64,000 bases of DNA from Cedecea neteri. Its GTDB lineage: Bacteria > Pseudomonadota > Gammaproteobacteria > Enterobacterales > Enterobacteriaceae. The position numbers and the translations under genes were made by a program. Position 1 is the first letter of the stretch. Every line of letters starts with the position of its first letter. Shown in pieces: positions 44,551 through 51,910 of this stretch. A model generated the notes under the pieces. That model ran no database searches, was not told the DNA's origin, and worked only from the letters and a program-made list of their open reading frames with translations. The stretch spans positions 3,348,001 to 3,412,000 of the forward strand of contig NZ_CP009458.1 in the NCBI RefSeq assembly GCF_000758305.1. Direction: 5' to 3'.

Positions 44551-45078
44551 ATGAACGAACAACTAATTGCTTTCGAGGCTATGCTGGCCGCAAAAGATTC
44601 AGCTCAGTGGGCATGGTGGACAATGGCTGCTTCCATAGCTACTGTATTAATATCTTTGGCAACACTTGGTATGGCCTTTACTGCCTTGAACACTTGGCGT
44701 GATGAAGAAGAACTAAAGTTGAAGATGGAATTCAAGAGGGCGGTTTTAGAGCTTATTTACGCTCTTGAGTCCATGCCTGAAATATGGTGGTATCATCAAA
44801 TTAGTATAGCCAGGACGCGCCTGAACGCTTATCCTGAAATTGCTAATAGAATTGATGATGACGCGCAAATATACTTTAAGAAGCAAGCTCTGAAAGAAGC
44901 TTTTGATGATGCTACAAAAGCATGGCTTATGTGTGAACACCTCTTTTCTGATTCTCAAACTGATTCTGATTGGACTAAATTTAATGATGAATTTAGGCCT
45001 TACATCATGAGAGGTGGGAATAAACAACTACTATCAAATATTCTTGATTCATTAAGTTTTAAGCTTAAAATGCTATGA
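44551..45078 (+). CDS. Phage-associated membrane protein of unknown function
   Basis: The protein has 175 residues, with one clear membrane helix (about 22-46, WWTMAASIATVLISLATLGMAF) followed by a long soluble helical domain. GAGG precedes the ATG at 44551. It is more AT-rich than the lysis genes and stands just behind them, before a strong terminator: the usual place for moron genes of prophages. I recognise no family. Confidence 0.65.
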   Translation: MNEQLIAFEAMLAAKDSAQWAWWTMAASIATVLISLATLGMAFTALNTWRDEEELKLKMEFKRAVLELIYALESMPEIWWYHQISIARTRLNAYPEIANRIDDDAQIYFKKQALKEAFDDATKAWLMCEHLFSDSQTDSDWTKFNDEFRPYIMRGGNKQLLSNILDSLSFKLKML

Positions 45079-45083
45079 GACAG

Positions 45084-45105
45084 ACCGCCTCCGGGCGGTT
45101 TTTTT
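45084..45105 (+). terminator. Rho-independent terminator
   Basis: ACCGCC and GGCGGT pair around a 4-base loop and run into seven T. It ends the lysis-moron transcript. Confidence 0.85.
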
Positions 45106-45170
45106 GTTTCCATCATCATGGATAGGCTCATCGTAATGGAGTAAAAAAGGGCGAGAGATCGCCCTGTATA

Positions 45171-45410
45171 TTAGCCTCGAGCCTCTCGACCTTCTTCGTC
45201 CTCAGGAACTCGATACCGCCAGTATTTGTCCGACTTAACCCAAACGACGTTTTCACCGCTATCAACTCTAAATTTATTGATTACTTTTGTTGATAGCGCT
45301 TGGTTGCCATCGGCATTTTCTTTGAGATGCTGCTCGTTGTTTTGCTTAACGAGATAATCGACAATATCCTGCTGGTAAAGACAGTCGTCAGATTGAAGAT
45401 TTGTCATCAT
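45171..45410 (-). CDS. Small prophage protein, DUF6953-like
   Basis: The protein has 79 residues, acidic, with DCLYQQDIVDYLVKQNNEQHL, then VVWVKSDKYWRYRVPEDEEGREARG. I recall similar proteins in lambdoid prophages without known function. Upstream of the ATG the frame stays open and encodes TLSVSDVSAW, which looks like part of the same protein. The original start may thus have been further upstream and been lost or be non-standard; the annotated ATG is a fallback. Confidence 0.55.
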   Translation of the reverse strand: MMTNLQSDDCLYQQDIVDYLVKQNNEQHLKENADGNQALSTKVINKFRVDSGENVVWVKSDKYWRYRVPEDEEGREARG

Positions 45411-45454
45411 CCAGGCAGAAACATCAGAAACGGATAGCGTCGGCGTGTTTGGGA

Positions 45455-45637
45455 TTACGGCTTTGGGGTTGCACGCTCTAGTGAGTCAGGCTTGAAATAT
45501 CCTTGCTCTAGCTTTTTACCAGCAAACCATTGGCAAAGGAATGAATTCCCCTGAGATGTGATAAAGGCCTTAATAGTCATGTCCGGGCCTCCAGACTTGA
45601 GCTTAACAATATCGCCCGTTTTAAACTCATCACTCAT
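45455..45637 (-). CDS. YodC-family small protein
   Basis: The protein has 60 residues, with FKTGDIVKLKSGGPDMTIK and CQWFAGKKLEQGYFKPDSL, the YodC/DUF2158 pattern common in enterobacteria and their prophages; function unknown. The start at 45637 follows AAGGAG, clearly better than the upstream ATG. It lies head to head with the TerS fragment. Confidence 0.8.
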   Translation of the reverse strand: MSDEFKTGDIVKLKSGGPDMTIKAFITSQGNSFLCQWFAGKKLEQGYFKPDSLERATPKP

Positions 45638-45660
45638 AACAAACTCCTTTTGGAAGAAAA

Positions 45661-45903
45661 ATGGCACTCACCGACAAATTAGAAATGTTCTGTCGCGAGT
45701 ACCTTATCGATTTAAACGCCATACTGGCGATTATTCGGGCGGGGTACAGCGAAAACACCACCCGTAAGATTGGCAGTGAGAACCTCACAAAACCAGACAG
45801 TCAGGATCGCATTAGCGAGTTAAAGTCGCAACACTATGAATTGGTAGGTATGAGCACGGCCTTCCATAGTATGCCTGTGATAGGCCATTATCAGAGGAGA
45901 TAG
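45661..45903 (+). pseudogene. Truncated phage terminase small-subunit-like fragment
   Basis: The first 58 residues (LEMFCREYLIDLNAILAIIRAGYSENTTRKIGSENLTKP) match the helix-turn-helix start of a terminase small subunit of the XtmA type. Homology then fades into an unrelated tail, so about two thirds of the gene is missing. It is a different family from the Nu1 subunit at 47642, so the region mixes pieces of two phages. Confidence 0.7.
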
Positions 45904-45990
45904 CGATGAATTATAAATATGGCTAAAGTTTTTTACTTCTTGAGCCGATAACTTGATTACAGGAATTTGCCTGATTTTCAAGGTAATAAA

Positions 45991-46371
45991 ATGAGTAGCG
46001 AATTTAATAATGATGAGTACAAATCCAATATCAAAAAGGTTGGAGAGGGGGTTGCTGTAGGGGTTGGGGCCGGGGCCGGTGCAGGAATTGGTGCCGCTAT
46101 TGGAGTGAGCGGTGCTATTGCTGCGGCAGAGGCAACGGTTGCAACCGCAGTAGCCGCTGGAGCGTCAGCTTCTGCGACCACGGCCGCTTTGGCTACAGCT
46201 GGCGGAGGTGCTATTGCGGCAGGCGGTACTGGAATGGCTGGTGGGGTAACTGCAATCGCTTCTGCAGCAGCAAGTAGCGCAGTTGTTCCTGTAGTTGGAT
46301 GGGCCATTGCAGGAGCAGCAGTAACTGGCTTGGCGGCGTGGGGCGCATATAAATATTTCACTAAGGATTGA
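45991..46371 (+). CDS. Gly/Ala-rich glycine-zipper membrane protein
   Basis: The protein has 126 residues when started at MSSEFNN after AAGG. A short charged N-terminus (about 20 residues) is followed by about 95 residues made almost only of Gly, Ala, Val, Ile, Ser and Thr, with repeated GxxxG spacing (VGVGAGAGAGIGAAIG), then an ending AAWGAYKYFTKD. It should insert in or span a membrane as packed helices. Similar compositions occur in pore-forming bacteriocins and in phage exclusion proteins, but I do not recognise a family. A terminator follows, so it is a one-gene unit. Confidence 0.65.
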   Translation: MSSEFNNDEYKSNIKKVGEGVAVGVGAGAGAGIGAAIGVSGAIAAAEATVATAVAAGASASATTAALATAGGGAIAAGGTGMAGGVTAIASAAASSAVVPVVGWAIAGAAVTGLAAWGAYKYFTKD

Positions 46372-46427
46372 ACTGAACGAATTTCAATCAGGACTTCATT
46401 CCTGACTGTTTAGTTGATATCAAATAG

Positions 46428-46448
46428 GCCACCATCAGGTGGCTTTTT
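46428..46448 (+). terminator. Rho-independent terminator of the Gly-rich gene
   Basis: GCCACC and GGTGGC pair around ATCA and are followed by five T, 57 bases after the stop. Confidence 0.85.
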
Positions 46449-46565
46449 AATGGTTCTAACAGCAGCATTAAGATACGGCAAAAGTGGGCATGTGTGTTCA
46501 ATGCTTGGGGATGACTATAAATTGCTAAAAAAGTCTAGCTGCGCATCTACTGAACAGATATTGGA

Positions 46566-46775
46566 CTATTTTAGGCAATTCTCTATAAATTTTTTCTCAA
46601 GCAAAGAAAAATGCTGGTCAAACAAGTTTTCCAGATGCCCTGCAAAGTGCTGATTCCCCGATAGCGAGCCAGCCATCAGTTGACATGTTGATTTAAATAC
46701 TAGTTCTTTCTGTGCAGTTGTAAGTGTTTTTTGTGCATACATAATGGATTTTGGAGATGGGTTGTTTTGACTCAT
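46566..46775 (-). CDS. Small hypothetical prophage protein
   Basis: The protein has 69 residues, soluble and helical, with MSQNNPSPKSIMYAQKTL at the start and HLENLFDQHFSLLEKKF near the end. AAGG precedes the ATG at good spacing, which supports a real gene. No family recognised. The following 46776-47071 is AT-rich and shows no gene that I can support. Confidence 0.5.
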   Translation of the reverse strand: MSQNNPSPKSIMYAQKTLTTAQKELVFKSTCQLMAGSLSGNQHFAGHLENLFDQHFSLLEKKFIENCLK

Positions 46776-47071
46776 TTTTCTGCCTTATTGGTGGTTGGTT
46801 GAATTAAAAAAATCCATGTATAAGTATTTATCGGCGTCGAACAGTAATTCTTTAGAGTGTTATGCACATGATGGTAATCACAGGTTAGCAGTTGATGTTT
46901 TTCTTGAGTAATTATTCATATTGTTTCAGGCAGTGAACCAATAGATCGCTCTCACACCCCCCCTTATTTTTGGTAGGGGTGCTTTATTTGCTTCATGTGT
47001 AAGTATAAGTTCTGTTTTCAGGTGCGTATCATAGATAGTTTGTGACCTACAATAATTAGAAGGAAGAGGTA

Positions 47072-47251
47072 ATGAGACCTACTGACTATGTTGTTCAGCT
47101 TTACTCAGAAACTGACCCTCAAAATTTAAGTTCAGTTGTCGAACTTAAAGAGGTAGGTAGCTCTGTTTTCCTGTATGGGGAGAGTGGAACGTTAATTGCC
47201 GTATATGAAGCAAACGACATCCAAAAGCTAGCTCCATTGGGTCAAGAATAA
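47072..47251 (+). CDS. Small 59-residue hypothetical protein
   Basis: An ATG 4 bases after AGGAAGAGG opens a 59-residue frame: MRPTDYVVQLYSETDPQ, a middle VVELKEVGSSVFLYGESGT, and an acidic end. The strong ribosome site and the terminator 83 bases downstream argue for a real, separately transcribed gene. It is a short soluble beta-rich protein. No family recognised. Confidence 0.6.
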   Translation: MRPTDYVVQLYSETDPQNLSSVVELKEVGSSVFLYGESGTLIAVYEANDIQKLAPLGQE

Positions 47252-47334
47252 ATGGTTTTTAAATCGTTCAGTGAAGATAATTCATTCTTTTAGCTAGATA
47301 TATTTACTGATCTGCATTTTATTGCTCAATCCAA

Positions 47335-47360
47335 GCCATCAATCTACTGATGGCTTTTTT
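47335..47360 (+). terminator. Rho-independent terminator before cos
   Basis: GCCATCA and TGATGGC pair around a 6-base loop and are followed by six T. It closes the accessory-gene segment, so transcription of nu1 must start again or pass by antitermination. Confidence 0.88.
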
Positions 47361-47437
47361 ATTTGAGTTTATTTCCAGTTCACCAGTGATAACGACTATC
47401 ATTTCAAAAGGTACTTTACAGCACTTGAAACACCGAC

Positions 47438-47475
47438 GGGCGTACGACGCGCGAAAAGTCGCTATTTATGAGCTT
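47438..47475. other. Lambda-type cos site (cosN)
   Basis: GGGCGTACGACGCGCG is followed by TCGCTATTTATGA and a T-rich run. The left end of lambda DNA reads GGGCGGCGACCTCGCG, then TCGCTATTTATGA and T-rich DNA, so both composition and order match; 13 bases are identical. The distance to the nu1 start (about 200 bases) is also as in lambda. The gap 47252-47641 holds this site and the terminator at 47335. The bases 47476-47641 should contain cosB. Confidence 0.82.
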
Positions 47476-47641
47476 TTTTGGGGCAGATCCCACTTCCTAC
47501 TTAGTTAACGTTAACCCACTGTTTTCTATTGAATCACCCCCCTTTTAACCGGGAAGTGACGGGATCCTTTTTCCTGCATTTTTAGCCTCTTCACTTCCCA
47601 GTTTGATTTTTAACCAACTTTCTCTCCGGGGAGGTCCGGGC

Positions 47642-48217
47642 ATGATCGTGAATAAAACTCAGTTGGCCGGGATCTTTGATGTCTCGGTTCGAACCATTAC
47701 GACTTGGCAGGCGCAAGGCTGCCCGGTTGAAAATGGCGACGGCAGCGGCGGGCGTGGTGGGGATAATGCGTATTTGCTCAAAGCCGTCATTGACTGGTAC
47801 TGCAAGCGGGAAACCGATCTCGAAAACGAGGTGCTGCGAAAAGAGCTAAACGAGTTGCAGGCCGTGACCGAATCGGAGCTGGTCCCAGGCACCATCGATT
47901 ACGAGCGGCACCGACTGACCCGCGCGCAGGCCGACGGGCAGGAGCTGAAGAACGCGAAAGACTCGGCTGAGGTTGTCGAAACCGCCTTTTGCATGTTCGT
48001 CCTGTCCAAAATTGCCGGGGAAATTTCCGGCATTCTGGACGGGATCCCGTTGTCGATGCAGCGACGTTTCCCCGCGCTTGATCATCGCTACATCGAGTTT
48101 CTGAAGCGTGATGTGGTAAAGGCGATGAACAAAGCGGCGGCGCTGGATGAAAAGCTGCCGGGGTTGCTGAGTGAGTATCTCGAAAAAAACAGATTAAGAG
48201 TCTTGGCCGGTGGATAG
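47642..48217 (+). CDS. Terminase small subunit, Nu1 type
   Basis: The protein has 191 residues: a winged helix-turn-helix start (NKTQLAGIFDVSVRTITTWQAQGCPV) that would bind cosB, then a coiled middle and a C-terminal part that in lambda contacts the large subunit. It is intact. The start at 47642 follows GGGGAGG; an upstream start at 47603 is less likely. It overlaps the start of the large-subunit gene. Confidence 0.9.
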   Translation: MIVNKTQLAGIFDVSVRTITTWQAQGCPVENGDGSGGRGGDNAYLLKAVIDWYCKRETDLENEVLRKELNELQAVTESELVPGTIDYERHRLTRAQADGQELKNAKDSAEVVETAFCMFVLSKIAGEISGILDGIPLSMQRRFPALDHRYIEFLKRDVVKAMNKAAALDEKLPGLLSEYLEKNRLRVLAGG

Positions 48218-49650
48218 CCGCCGGGCTTAAATCACTGTTTCGCCCAATGCCGGTCACTGCCGTTGAATGGGCCAACGAACACTATTATCTGCCGAAGGAA
48301 TCAGCCTACACGGAGGGCCGCTGGGAAACGTTACCGTTTCAGGTTGCGATAATGAACGCGATGGGCAGCGACGATATCCGCGAAGTAAACCTCATCAAGT
48401 AGGCCCGAGTGGGTTATTCCAAAATGCTGCTGGGCGTTTTCAGTTATTTCCTGCAGCACAAGCAGCGCAATGGCCTGCTGTGGCAGCCGACCGACGGTGA
48501 CGCCGAAAACTTCATGAAATCGCACGTCGAGCCGACGATCCGCGATGTGCCTGGGCTGCGCGAGATGGCGCCGTGGTACGGCAAGAAGCACCGCGATAAC
48601 ACGCTTTCCACGAAACGCTTTTCGAATGGTCGCGGATTCTGGTGCCTAGGCGGGAAAGCGGCGAAAAACTATCGCGAGAAGTCAGTCGATTTTGTGGGTT
48701 ATGACGAGCTAGCCGCATTCGATGAAGATATCGAGAAAGAGGGTTCACCGACGTTCCTCGGCGATAAGCGTATCGAGGGCTCGGTGTGGCCAAAATCTAT
48801 TCGTGGTTCATCGCCGAAGATAAAAGGCGTCTGTCAGATTGAGCGCGCGGCCAGCGAGTCCGGCCACCTGATGCGCTTTCATCTCAAATGCCCGCATTGC
48901 GGCGGTGAGCAGTACCTGAAGTGGGGCGGTAAAGAGGAGCCCTACGGCTTCAAGTGGGAAAACCACGACGCGAAAACCGTCTTTTATCTTTGCGAGCATT
49001 CCGGCTGCGTGATTCATCAGAACGAACTGGACTATACCGGGGCGCGTTACATCTGCGATAACACCGGCATCTATACCGAAGATGGCCTGGCGTGGTTCGC
49101 GTCTGATGGAGAGGAGATTGACCCTCCAGACGCCGTGTCGTTTCACATCTGGACGACGTACAGCCCGTTCACAACTTGGGTGCAGATCGTCAAAGACTAT
49201 TTCAAGACGAAAGGCGACCCCGGCAAGCTTAAAACCTTCACGAACACCACGCTAGGCGAAACCTTGTCTGAAGAAGTGGGCAGCGACAGCGCTAAAGAAG
49301 TGATTTATGCCCGCTACAAGCTCGAGCGGCCGGTAGATGGTTCGCCGGTTGAGGGCTTAATCCACGTCCCGAACAACCCGGAAATTTTCGATATAGCCGA
49401 AGCCCAGCAGCTGGTGGCGGAAGAGCTGATCGAGAAGTACGAGAAGGGCCGGATAAAACTGCTGTGGGACAGTAAAAAGCGGCGAAATGAGGCGCTGGAC
49501 TGCTTTGTCTATGCTCTGGCGGCGTTACGCATCAGTAAATCACGCTGGCAACTGGATCTGAATGCCCAGGCTGAGAGCCGGGCGCAATCGGGACAGATTG
49601 ATCAGGACAAATCCTTTGCCGCCCTGGCGGCGCAACTTGCTGGAGATTAA
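48171..49650 (+). pseudogene. Terminase large subunit (gpA), multiply broken
   Basis: Lambda gpA-like sequence is clear: KSLFRPMPVTAVEWANEHYYLPK, then EGRWETLPFQ, FLGDKRIEGSVWPKS, ACPHC-type CPHCGGEQYLK and LWDSKKRRNEALDCFVYALAALRIS. Three lesions are visible. The natural GTG start at 48171 is followed by seven A where six would keep frame. A TAG at 48402 replaces the Ser in LIK-S-ARVGYSK. Between TTLGET and LSEEVGSDSAKE about 130 codons found in lambda are missing, which include the nuclease centre. It cannot cut DNA even if translated. Confidence 0.88.
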
Positions 49651-49652
49651 CA

Positions 49653-49860
49653 GTGGCGACAAAAAGCGGAGCTGGACGAGGCACGCAAGGCGCTGCATGA
49701 CTTGCTGATCGACAAGCGTGTGGCATCGGTACAAAAAGACGGGCGGAGCGTGACGTTTACATCCGCAACACTCAGCGAGTTGCGCACGTATATCGCAAAT
49801 CTTGAGAGTGAATTGGGGATTGTGTCTGTCCGCCGTCGCCCTGCGAGGTTCGGATTATGA
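49653..49860 (+). pseudogene. Head-tail joining protein W, frameshifted
   Basis: After a GTG with GGAG before it, the frame reads VATK, and then needs one A fewer (four instead of five) to continue as AELDEARKALHDLLIDKRV and ASVQKDGRSVTFTSATLSEL, a full gpW. The one-base shift breaks the gene at its fifth codon. The stop overlaps the portal start (ATGA), as in lambda order A-W-B. Confidence 0.8.
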
Positions 49861-50330
49861 ATAACGGCGGGCAATTACTCGCTCCGGACGGAAAAACACC
49901 GCTGCGGGAATACGAGTCGTACAGCGGCGGCGGGGCGGGATTCGGTGGCCAGCTGGCGCAGTGGCTGCCGGCATCTCAAAACGCTGATGCGGCGCTGTTG
50001 CCGCAGTTTGAACGTGGAAACGCGCGCGCCGATGACCTGGTGCGCAACAACGGCTATGCAGCAAACGGCGTCCAGCTCCACCAGGATCATATTGTTGGCT
50101 CATTTTTCCGGCTCAGCTATCGCCCGAACTGGCAGAGGCCGGGTATTTCGGAAGATGACTCGCGCGCGATGGCCGATGATGTCGAAGCTGCCTGGCGGGA
50201 GTATGCCGAGGACCATAACTGCTATTTTTTGGGCAAATTTGGGGACAAAATCGCGTTTGGGGGCAGATTTGGGGGCATGTCAATGACTGTGTATGTCCCC
50301 AGGTGTCTGTTTGGTATTTCTTTTAAGTAG
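49857..50330 (+). pseudogene. Portal protein (gpB), N-terminal stub
   Basis: The first 123 residues match lambda gpB (LREYESYSGGGAGFGGQL, RGNARADDLVRNNGYAANG, QLHQDHIVGSFFRLSYRP) and end at AEDHNCYF. What follows is a foreign tail read from G-rich repeats. A whole portal has over 500 residues, so three quarters is lost. This marks the right limit of recognisable phage coding sequence. Confidence 0.85.
50228..50277 (+). repeat. Four short G-rich repeats at the prophage right end
   Basis: TTTGGGCA, TTTGGGGACA, TTTGGGGGCA and TTTGGGGGCA lie within 50 bases. Short direct repeats like these often are arm-type binding sites of a phage integrase next to an attachment core. Their place at the end of the prophage fits that, but no integrase gene is left to confirm it. 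Confidence 0.5.
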
Positions 50331-50376
50331 TTGATAGTAATAAAAAATATAAAATTATCAATAACCTAAAAATTAC

Positions 50377-50400
50377 GGTACTATACCCCCCTACAGTACC
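50377..50400. promoter_or_regulatory. FrmR operator
   Basis: GGTACTATAC, CCCC, CTACAGTACC: an imperfect inverted repeat with a C-run centre, the form bound by the CsoR/RcnR-family repressor FrmR. It lies 12 bases before the frmR start, so the repressor controls its own operon; formaldehyde relieves repression. Confidence 0.78.
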
Positions 50401-50412
50401 TAAGGAGCGGCT

Positions 50413-50688
50413 ATGCCACACTCTCCAGAAGACAAAAAACGCATTTTGACTCGCGTCAGGCGCATTCGCGGCCAGGCTGAGGCGCTTGAGCGCGCGCTGG
50501 AAAACGGCGATCCGTGCCTCGCCATTCTGCAGCAGATCGCAGCCGTGCGTGGGGCAGCCAACGGCCTGATGGGCGAAATGATGGAAATTCACCTTAAAGA
50601 CGAGCTGGTTACCGGCGACACTTCCGAAGAGCAGCGCGCGCTGCGGATGGCGGAAGTCGGGAATTTGCTGCGCTCTTATCTAAAATAA
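50413..50688 (+). CDS. frmR: Formaldehyde-responsive repressor FrmR
   Basis: The protein has 91 residues, all-helical, of the CsoR/RcnR family. Pro2, Cys35 and His60 are in place; in E. coli FrmR formaldehyde links Pro2 and Cys35, which releases the DNA. The stretch RVRRIRGQAEALERALE binds the operator. Followed after 28 bases by frmA in the same direction. Confidence 0.94.
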   Translation: MPHSPEDKKRILTRVRRIRGQAEALERALENGDPCLAILQQIAAVRGAANGLMGEMMEIHLKDELVTGDTSEEQRALRMAEVGNLLRSYLK

Positions 50689-50716
50689 AAACACCCTCAC
50701 CAAAAGGAACAAAACA

Positions 50717-51835
50717 ATGAAATCACGTGCTGCGGTGGCCTTTGGGCCGGGTAAACCTTTAGAAATTGTTGAAATCGACGTTGCACCCCCGCAAAAAGGT
50801 GAAGTGCTGGTGAAAATCACCCACACCGGCGTTTGTCATACCGATGCTTTCACGCTGTCCGGCGATGACCCGGAAGGCGTATTCCCGGCGGTGCTGGGCC
50901 ACGAAGGCGGCGGCATTGTGGTGGAAGTGGGCGAGGGCGTGACCAGCCTGAAGCCGGGCGACCACGTTATTCCGCTTTACACCGCAGAATGCCGCGAGTG
51001 TAAGTTCTGTAAATCCGGCAAAACTAACCTCTGCCAGGCCGTTCGCGCCACGCAGGGCAAAGGCCTGATGCCGGATGGCACCACCCGCTTCTCCTACAAT
51101 GGCGAGCCAATTTATCACTACATGGGTACCAGCACCTTCAGCGAATACACCGTGGTGGCGGAGATCTCCCTGGCTAAGGTCAACCCACAGGCACCGCTGG
51201 ATAAAGTGTGCCTGCTTGGCTGCGGCGTGACCACTGGCATCGGCGCGGTACACAACACGGCGAAAGTGAAAGAGGGCGACACCGTGGCAGTATTTGGCCT
51301 CGGCGGGATCGGTCTGGCGGTGATTCAGGGCGCGGTGCAGGCTAAGGCCGGGCGAATCATTGCCATCGATACCAACCCGGAGAAATTCACCCTCGCGCGT
51401 GAAATGGGCGCTACCGACTGCATCAACCCGAAAGATCACGAGAAGCCGATTCAGGATGTGATCGTTGAGCTGACCGACGGCGGCGTGGATTACAGCTTCG
51501 AATGTATCGGTAACGTGAACGTGATGCGTTCCGCGCTGGAGTGCTGCCACAAAGGCTGGGGCGAAAGCGTGATTATCGGTGTGGCCGGGGCCGGTCAGGA
51601 AATTAAAACCCGTCCATTCCAATTGGTGACAGGCCGCGTCTGGCGCGGTTCAGCGTTCGGGGGCGTTAAAGGCCGCACTCAGCTGCCGGGCATGGTGGAA
51701 GATGCAATGGCGGGCAAAATCAATCTTGATCCGTTCATTACTCACCGGATGCCGCTGGACAAGATCAACGAAGCGTTTGACCTGATGCATGAAGGCAAAT
51801 CGATTCGGACCGTGATCCACTTCGGCGAAGAGTAA
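50717..51835 (+). CDS. frmA: S-(hydroxymethyl)glutathione dehydrogenase (class III alcohol dehydrogenase)
   Basis: The protein has 372 residues. It oxidises the adduct of formaldehyde and glutathione with NAD+. Catalytic zinc ligands are in GVCHTDAFT, GHEGGG and GCGVTTG; the structural zinc cysteines are in ECRECKFCKSGKTNLC; the NAD site is VFGLGGIGLAVIQG. The usual partner frmB (S-formylglutathione hydrolase) does not follow: two hairpins and then katG on the other strand do. Confidence 0.95.
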   Translation: MKSRAAVAFGPGKPLEIVEIDVAPPQKGEVLVKITHTGVCHTDAFTLSGDDPEGVFPAVLGHEGGGIVVEVGEGVTSLKPGDHVIPLYTAECRECKFCKSGKTNLCQAVRATQGKGLMPDGTTRFSYNGEPIYHYMGTSTFSEYTVVAEISLAKVNPQAPLDKVCLLGCGVTTGIGAVHNTAKVKEGDTVAVFGLGGIGLAVIQGAVQAKAGRIIAIDTNPEKFTLAREMGATDCINPKDHEKPIQDVIVELTDGGVDYSFECIGNVNVMRSALECCHKGWGESVIIGVAGAGQEIKTRPFQLVTGRVWRGSAFGGVKGRTQLPGMVEDAMAGKINLDPFITHRMPLDKINEAFDLMHEGKSIRTVIHFGEE

Positions 51836-51845
51836 GCAGTAAAAA

Positions 51846-51866
51846 GGGAAGGCGAAATGCCTTCCC
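51846..51866 (+). terminator. First hairpin after frmA
   Basis: GGGAAGGC and GCCTTCCC pair around GAAAT, 10 bases after the frmA stop. It is preceded by an A run and followed by CATAT with no T run, so termination here may be weak. Confidence 0.6.
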
Positions 51867-51883
51867 ATATAGCGCTCAACCAG

Positions 51884-51910
51884 GGGAGGCCAAAAGCCTC
51901 CCTTTCGTTT
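51884..51910 (+). terminator. Second hairpin after frmA
   Basis: GGGAGGC and GCCTCCC pair around CAAAA and are followed by TTTCGTTTT on the plus strand. It is the more likely frmA terminator, placed right at the katG stop. Confidence 0.75.

Larger units (their letters stand above)
41176..50330. mobile_element. Decayed lambda-like prophage remnant
   Basis: About 9 kb from a broken late regulator through methylase, holin, endolysin, Rz/Rz1, accessory genes, a cos site, terminase subunits, W and truncated portal, in lambda order. Integrase, repressor, replication, most head and all tail genes are absent. At least six genes are broken. The left limit is the fusion to the SNF2 fragment; the right limit lies after the portal stub and G-rich repeats, just before the frmR promoter. 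Confidence 0.88.

Noticed and set aside
46376..47071. CRISPR array or tRNA gene in the AT-rich accessory part of the prophage
   Set aside because: No regularly spaced repeats and no cloverleaf could be found by eye.
42726..48404. Recoding of TAG as an amino acid in the phage
   Set aside because: The two ambers replace different residues (a likely Gln and a Ser), other genes here use TAG or other stops normally, and the same genes carry frameshifts and a deletion. Decay is simpler.
49532..49734. Overlapping small reverse frames at the end of terminase A
   Set aside because: Two frames on the same strand overlap each other inside a known phage gene; neither has a ribosome site.
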